Of a stretch of DNA of 64,000 bases, positions 58,434 to 64,000 are shown piece by piece. A program made the position numbers and the translations under genes. Source of the stretch: Cryptomeria japonica (taxonomy: Eukaryota; Streptophyta; Pinopsida; Cupressales; Cupressaceae); NCBI RefSeq assembly GCF_030272615.1, contig NC_081414.1, positions 762,171,648 through 762,235,647 of the forward strand. The letters run 5' to 3'. Numbering within the stretch: the stretch's first letter is position 1; each line of letters begins with the position of its first letter. The notes under the pieces are model-generated. The model had not been told where the DNA came from and did not search any database. It worked only from the letters and a program-made list of their open reading frames with translations.

Positions 58434-60091
58434 TTTTAAACTTATGAGGATCTGGTTAATACTGAGAGGGGGTTTTATCAATAAAATTTAAACCCAAAAA
58501 TAAACTTATATCATATTTGAAACCATTTAACAAATATCTTAAGTTATTTAATTAGGTCTAACAACCTCTTTATCAAATTTGCTTAATACATTAATCAAAT
58601 TATTTTCCACATCAATCAATTTTTTTCACCACTTAGGAAATCATATAGATTTGATCATTTAACAACTTATCTTATCAGATCAAACACTTTTCTCTATCAA
58701 CTCTTATCAATACCAATAACCTTTGATAAACCTCTGATAAAACTTCATAACCGGTGTCTCAGAAATAATGCATGAAATGAAACATAAACAAGAACATGAC
58801 ATGAAAACATTCCACACATGAACACTATAAGTTTTTGACGTGGAGACCCAAATAGGGAAAAACCACAATGGGAGTTGGCACCCACAAATATTTGTACTCT
58901 TTTAAAGTATGCCCTGTTAGGAGCAAACCCTCTTAGGAGTCACCCGATTAAGGGATTTTCCTAGCACCCTGGTTAGGAGATTGAAGATCTGTTATGATCA
59001 ACCTCGTGAGAGGATTTAATACCCTTTTGAGAGCTTCCCAGCTAGGGAACTTAAATGTTTAAGGCCTCTTAGGACCTACCTGGTTAAGGGATTTAACCTA
59101 TTGCAACTATTAGGGAATAACATTTAATAAGTGATCTGTTACTCGCACTTCTCCACTTGCTTGATTAGATCTAGTTATGTAGAACAATCTAGAATGTTCA
59201 GACATATCTTACACTTCACTTGGATGGATTAACACCTTCTCTAAGACCATCAACATCATAAACATCAACTGTGCCATCCTAAATAGCCATCTCAACTAGG
59301 TCGGCCACTAAACTCTAATTACATCTTGAAATTACAATACAAATCATAAGAGATGATCTCAGATTGATATACAGATCATTACAATGAATTAAAATGCAAT
59401 ATCAATCATTGGTTGATCATAACCCATCATGGAAATCTGATTTGTACCAAAGTCAAAACCTTAAAACACTCCACTAAGCGTTTCGTTGATTCCCAAGAAA
59501 TTATTCCTTGAATCAAGCCAAAACAGTAATTAAATCACTCACGCAGGTTTTGTCTTTTTACCAACTTCATGCAGACTCATCGTCGATCACCGTCATAACA
59601 AAAATAATTATCAGTTTGATGAAATCTTTACCGCTTTTAAACCCTACTAAAACCTTAGCAAAACTTCATCAGAAATTTGAAACACACCTTTGGGTAATCA
59701 TCACAAGTTCTAGTTCTGGTCAAATACTCATTTCCATGATACAAGTTCATATATCAAACCGCAAATCACCAAACATCGTCAATTGTCTGATTCAACCAAA
59801 ATAGCTCTTCTTTAATGGTTAAAGTCCTATTTCACATACTTCAATTCACTGTCGATAAACCTTGTCTTCCGATAAACCAAATCACTTAGATGACAAAAAC
59901 AAAATATCGGGAACATCAGTAATCACCATTTGACATTAGTTTCCATCACTGACAACACAAATAACTAATCAAGTCATCTATTCGCAAAATCTCCATCTCT
60001 TCATCATAAATAGACATCTATCCTTTATCGATGTTGTCATCAATCTTCAACTGCATCACCTCATCTGTATCAATTATTCCAAATTCCAACA
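58434..60091 (-). repeat. Copia-C 5' LTR (single copy)
   Basis: Inner edge next to the PBS (expected plus TGTTAAAC, seen ttttaaac); the outer edge is taken at plus ...aattccaaca, which gives a minus-strand TGTTGG start like Copia-A. The interior contains a block at 58838-58895 shared in outline with the Copia-A LTR at 4615-4674. The outer edge is unconfirmed because the partner LTR is absent. Confidence 0.55.
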
Positions 60092-60599
60092 TTACATACA
60101 AGAAATCTTTGTTCTTTTTTCTCTAACATATGGGAACTTTATCTTCTTAAGAGAATATGATGTATATTGGCCTTCTCTTTATATAAGTCTTAGTTCAGCA
60201 AGGCTCCCTTGTTATACTGAATTATTCTACTAGTTTTGCATTGTTCTTTTTGTGGTTGAGAATGGCTCTCATGTCTTAGATATCCTCTTAGGTCATATGG
60301 TTGAGGTTTTTTGCTCCATATCACAAGTTGATCTTTGCTCCCTATTTTAGCTATTGGCTATATGTAGATCTCATATATTTTGTATATCTATATAAAACTA
60401 CATACTCTCAATACAATTATACACTTATATGTTTTTCCTTACAAAAAAAAATAACTAACAATGAGGGATCAAAAGTTGAAAAATAGTAAATGAGAAAAAT
60501 TCAAAAGGAAGCACTAATATGATAACATATTCTATTAAACCAAACTGATATAATATTTTCCTTGAAATAATATTCCATGTAAATGATTTATATGTCTCA
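60092..60599. other. AT-rich spacer
   Basis: No gene seen. Confidence 0.6.
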
Positions 60600-61017
60600 T
60601 AACAATTCACAAATTGACAGTTTCATTTTACTCTTGCAATATATATAACAAGTACCAGAAGATTGAAATTAGATTTCATACTCTTTATAAATTATAATGT
60701 TCTTCCAAACACATCATAGCTCCCTCATCGTTACAAAACATAACATTAATTACTAAAAAACATTACCTTAATTATTTAAACAATCTCTAACATTACAAAA
60801 TGGTGAGGCTAGAAAGAATTAATCTTTAAACATAAAAAAAATTCAAATAAATGCGATTCACCAAAAGCATTAAATCCTATTTTACAATTTAAAAATAAAA
60901 TGAATAAATTTTTATAAAAGGATTTTCACTGAATATGGCTAACGAAAGTTGTGCAAACAAAAGTTTGAATTGGAGAGACAGAGTGGTTAGTCTCCACGAT
61001 GTTGCTTTAAACGTCTT
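60600..61017 (-). pseudogene. Truncated duplicate: last codons and 3' flank of the small coiled-coil gene
   Basis: Matches 61438-61882 over its whole length (period 838). On the minus strand its first ten codons read RRLKQHRGD-stop (61016-60987), against RRSKQHRGE-stop in the intact copy, and the rest is the shared downstream sequence. The remainder of the ORF is missing. Confidence 0.7.
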
Positions 61018-61027
61018 ATAATACTCA

Positions 61028-61093
61028 ACCAATTTATAGTGTTTCTATAGGTCACCTATAACCAATTTATAGTGTTTCTATAGGTCACCTATA
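61028..61093. repeat. 33-bp perfect tandem duplication
   Basis: accaatttatagtgtttcta... at 61028-61060 is repeated exactly at 61061-61093, immediately beside the truncated duplicate. Confidence 0.97.
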
Positions 61094-61437
61094 ATACTCA
61101 GAAAATGATTTAGTGATTTGTTACATCAGATATGGTGGGAGATATATAAACAATTCAAGGTCAATAAATAATTAGATTTTACTTATTAGATGGTGTAAAA
61201 ATTTAGATAAATAAGAAAGTCATGGTCACATTTTTTTAGGATAGAGATGAAGTGCATGGTAGATATTAAAAATGATAATGAGTTAGTCTTGTTTTATATA
61301 TTATGTTTTATATGTTGGGTTGAATCAAAATGATTAATAAACATAAATTTTGATTGTGAGAGTACCATTAGTTTAGACAAAACATGAAAAATTTTGCATG
61401 CCAAAATAACACAATAATGTGTCTCATAGTATGTGAC

Positions 61438-61851
61438 AAACAATTCACAAATTGACAGTTCCATTTTACTCTTGCAATACATACAAGAAGTAGGAGAAGA
61501 TTGAAATTAGATTTCATACTCTTTCCAAAATATAATATTCAACCAAACTTCCAAACACACCATGACTCCATCATCATTACAAAACATAACATTAATTACT
61601 AAAAAACATTCCCTTAATTGTTTAAGCAATCTCTAACCTTAGAAAATGGCGAGGCTCAAAAGAATTAATGTTTAAACATAAAAAAAAAATCAAATAAATG
61701 TGACTCACCCAAAGCATTAAATCTTCTTTTACAATTTAAAAATAAAAAGAATAAATTTTTATAAAAGGATTTTCACTCAATAGTGCCTACGAATGTTGTG
61801 CAAACAAAAGTTTGAATTGGAGACACAAAGTGGCTTAAAACAAACACAGGG
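61438..61851 (-). other. 3' flank (likely 3' UTR) of the small coiled-coil gene
   Basis: Directly downstream of the ORF at 61852-62220. It is conserved with 60600-60986, including the stretch acattaattactaaaaaacatt, more than expected for random AT-rich spacer. Confidence 0.5.
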
Positions 61852-62220
61852 TTACTCCCCACGATGTTGCTTTGATCGTCTTTCCTGCATATCTCTTTTT
61901 GTCATTTTTCGTATGTCGTAGGAAGTTTTGAAGAAGTTGGCCTTCATAGCCAACTCCACCATGCCTTTCTCACCTCCCTCATAACGATCCAATTTCTTTT
62001 GATAAGTTGGATATAAAATCAAGCTGTCAAATATAAGTAAATATTCTCTTATTGCTCGCATTGCTGCTTTCATGCCCGCTTTTTCAGCTTCAAGAACCTC
62101 AATCCTTCCTTCCAATTCTGACAGATCTTCCATGTCTCCGTTCAAATCTTCTGTAAAATTACTCATAAAAGAAACTTTGCTTTCAAATCGTTCAAACTTA
62201 TATTTCACTGTTTTAAACAA
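61852..62220 (-). CDS. Small coiled-coil protein of unknown function
   Basis: An intact 122-codon frame. The N-terminal third (YKFERFESKVSFM) is followed by an acidic, heptad-like helix (LSELEGRIEVLEAEKAGMKA), then AMRAIREYLLIFDSLILYPT, a charged linker (KKLDRYEGGEKGMVELAMKA) and a basic C-terminus (MTKRDMQERRSKQHRGE). No family recognised. The internal Met at residue 19 (FMSNF) is an alternative start, and upstream in-frame codons could belong to an earlier exon, so the 5' end is uncertain. No stops, and a duplicated 3' end nearby, suggest a genuine, once-duplicated gene or its last exon. Confidence 0.45.
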   Translation of the reverse strand: MFKTVKYKFERFESKVSFMSNFTEDLNGDMEDLSELEGRIEVLEAEKAGMKAAMRAIREYLLIFDSLILYPTYQKKLDRYEGGEKGMVELAMKANFFKTSYDIRKMTKRDMQERRSKQHRGE

Positions 62221-63777
62221 TAAAATTCTTCTAATTTCTGTACGTTGTTTTAAACAATCAAACCTGGAAATCTATATAAAATGCAATGACTTGGGATATA
62301 GAAAATTTTCTTGCCTCTATATAAAACTCTGTCAACAGTCGTGTCTATCCAACAATTTTATGTTTCATATTAACAATGACGTTTACATGTTGTTCATGAT
62401 ATTCGGTTTAGATTTTGGTTTTTATATAATGTTTGGTTTTGTTGCATTTATTGCACTAAAAACATATGTGATAGAATTGTACGTTTTTTGTTTTATTTTT
62501 TCAGTAAACATAAATAGATCTTGAAAAAATATGTCATTATCTTTATGAATAGATGTTTTTAGTCTATTGGAGAAACTAATTATTGATTCATTTATCAATT
62601 AAAAAAGTGAATTTATTTTAATTTTAAAATCTGAAATGGTTTCCATGCAAAAAGAAAAAGTAGAATAGAAATGTTGGAGAAATATGAATTGATTTTCATC
62701 CAAAAACAAAAAGGGTAGAATAGAAATGTTGTTTATATATTTAGATTAATTTCTTTTCATTTTTTAATTTCACAACTAAAAGTATACTCTTAACAATTAA
62801 TTTCTACTAATGCTATACAATATAAGTAACTTATTGATGATGCTTTTTTATTTTTATTTAACTAATATATTTATTAATAAAATATATATTGATATAGCTT
62901 TTGCTAATTTTATTATTATTCAAATAATTTTCAAAAATTTATTGATGTTTCAAATTATTTCATAAAGGTTAAACCCTTAATTAAGTATTTGATTTGATTA
63001 TAGCATTCAATTAAGATTTTAATTTTCATTACTATTAGGGTTAGGGTTAGAATAAACATTATGAGTAATTTTAATTATTATTAACTTTAAACTATTTTAA
63101 AATGTCTATATTTTAAATTTATAATCAAAAATTCATTTCAATTCAAAGAGAGTTTTAAGCTATTTAAAATGTCTTTATTTCATTAGATCAAAGTTTCAAG
63201 ATAATTATTTCATATAAGAAAAAAAATATTCATAAGAAAAGTACATAATATTAAAGATTCTTTTAATATTCTATAAAAAATGATAATAAGTGTTATAAAT
63301 GCATTATCCTACAATAGTTACCTATTTATAACCTTACCTTAACACTTTCTTTGGTTAAATGTTAAGTTTGAAGAAATTCAGCCATTCTTCTGTTCTCCAT
63401 GTGTAAATTTTTTGAACTTGCCCTATATTATCCTACAATAGTTTTTCAGCAAAAGTATGATTTCAAAATAGTGCATATTGAAATGATATCGCATGATACA
63501 AGATCACATATTGCAGTAAAAGTTTAAGGTATTCAGGGATTGTATTTGTTTACATTTTGAACTAGAGATTTCAAGTACATTATCTATCAAGTGCATTATG
63601 TTGCAACATAAGGAAGATGGACGTGAAAGAAGAGAAATAATTCAAAGTCCAGAATACTAATCTAGAGTCTTGCAATATTGTTTCATCATCAATGGTAAGT
63701 AATCCATCATTCATCTAGTTGAAGGGTCTATTCAATTTCATCTATAGAAGTAACTCTAAAATAAAGAAGGTTTGAAA
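62221..63777. other. AT-rich region, no gene seen
   Basis: Homopolymer and ttaatt-type runs. Two and a half ttaggg units (gggttagggttag) near 63038 are too short to call an array. Confidence 0.55.
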
Positions 63778-64000
63778 ATGAGGAAGCTTTTATCTCAAAT
63801 ATTTTCGTGAGTGGTTATCTTCAAAAATTGGTATTATCTTACGAAAATTGTGATTACTTTAGTCTTCATTTTGATGGCATGCTCATCAAATGCAACCCAT
63901 GAGATGTGTGTTGGCAACTTCTTGTGTAGTTTATTTGACCTAGGGAATGAGGGTGCATCACACTTTTTCACTCTTGGTTGGGTTCCTTTTGATAATGAAA
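63778..64000 (+). CDS. Possible start of a secreted or membrane protein, runs off the window
   Basis: The frame from ATG 63778 reads MRKLLSQIFS, stop (63808-63810), VVIFKNWYYLTKIVITLVFI, and then continues open to the end with LMACSSNATHEMCVGNFLC and FTLGWVPFDNE. The hydrophobic ITLVFILMACSSNA segment looks like a signal peptide with a plausible cleavage after SSNA, and two Cys follow. The only ATG after the stop is at 63874, inside the hydrophobic segment. It may be a pseudogene or a gene whose start is elsewhere. Family not recognised. Confidence 0.2.

Larger units (their letters stand above)
55580..60091 (-). mobile_element. Copia-C: 3'-truncated Ty1/copia retrotransposon
   Basis: Minus strand: LTR (58434-60091), PBS (58419-58431), gag, protease, integrase and the first ~70 codons of RT, then an abrupt end near 55580. 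The rest of RT, RNase H and the 3' LTR are missing from the window. The order marks it as Ty1/copia. With one LTR left, age and target duplication cannot be read. Confidence 0.85.

Noticed and set aside
62072-62524. 150-codon plus-strand frame
   Set aside because: Half of it is antisense to the intact coiled-coil ORF and the rest is hydrophobic translation of T-rich DNA.

Overview
The window reads as nuclear DNA of a land plant, most likely a gymnosperm. It is AT-rich, almost free of intact genes, and packed with old, stop-ridden retrotransposons: plant Ty1/copia and Ty3/gypsy LTR elements, L1-type LINEs with a C-terminal RNase H, and miniature LTR elements (TRIMs). Genus-level identity cannot be read from the sequence. 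No rRNA, tRNA, CRISPR or prokaryote-type feature was seen.

Layout. 0.9-5.6 kb: Copia-A, minus strand, internally deleted. 5.6-7.9 kb: a 1.1 kb tandem repeat (two copies plus a stub). 7.9-15.2 kb: LTR-like ends and a polypurine tract around a plus-strand plant-mobile-domain (PMD) pseudogene and a minus-strand Ty3/gypsy gag-protease; the order fits a Tat-like element with an antisense extra ORF. 15.2-17.2 kb: an unrecognised coiled-coil coding remnant followed by LTR-like transcription signals. 17.8-20.7 kb: LINE-A (RT plus RNase H). 20.7-22.6 kb: member 1 of an unrecognised gene family, called family X here. 23.06-29.48 kb: LINE-B, apparently full length with a 14-bp target duplication. 30.1-31.1 kb: a broken F-box gene, the clearest trace of an ordinary host gene. 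31.9-44.8 kb: LINE-C, split inside ORF1 by the 6.1 kb copia element Copia-B (33.6-39.8 kb; two LTRs, PBS, 5-bp target duplication). 45.5-46.7 kb: an unrecognised ORF and an exon-like stretch. 50.1-50.8 kb: a minus-strand coiled-coil remnant resembling the family X tail. 51.9-55.2 kb: a LINE-D 3' fragment, TRIM-1, family X member 2 and TRIM-2. 55.6-60.1 kb: Copia-C, minus strand, 3'-truncated. 60.6-62.2 kb: a short intact coiled-coil ORF with a duplicated 3' flank. The last 220 bases may open a secreted or membrane protein that runs off the window.

No element looks autonomous now. Most stops in Copia-B and in the F-box pseudogene sit where a single C-to-T or G-to-A change in a Trp, Gln or Arg codon would explain them, the expected decay of methylated, silenced DNA. 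Nesting gives a relative order: LINE-C is older than Copia-B. The least explained items are the recurring family X, the antisense PMD arrangement, the duplicated small gene near 62 kb and the hairpin-rich Copia-B LTR.
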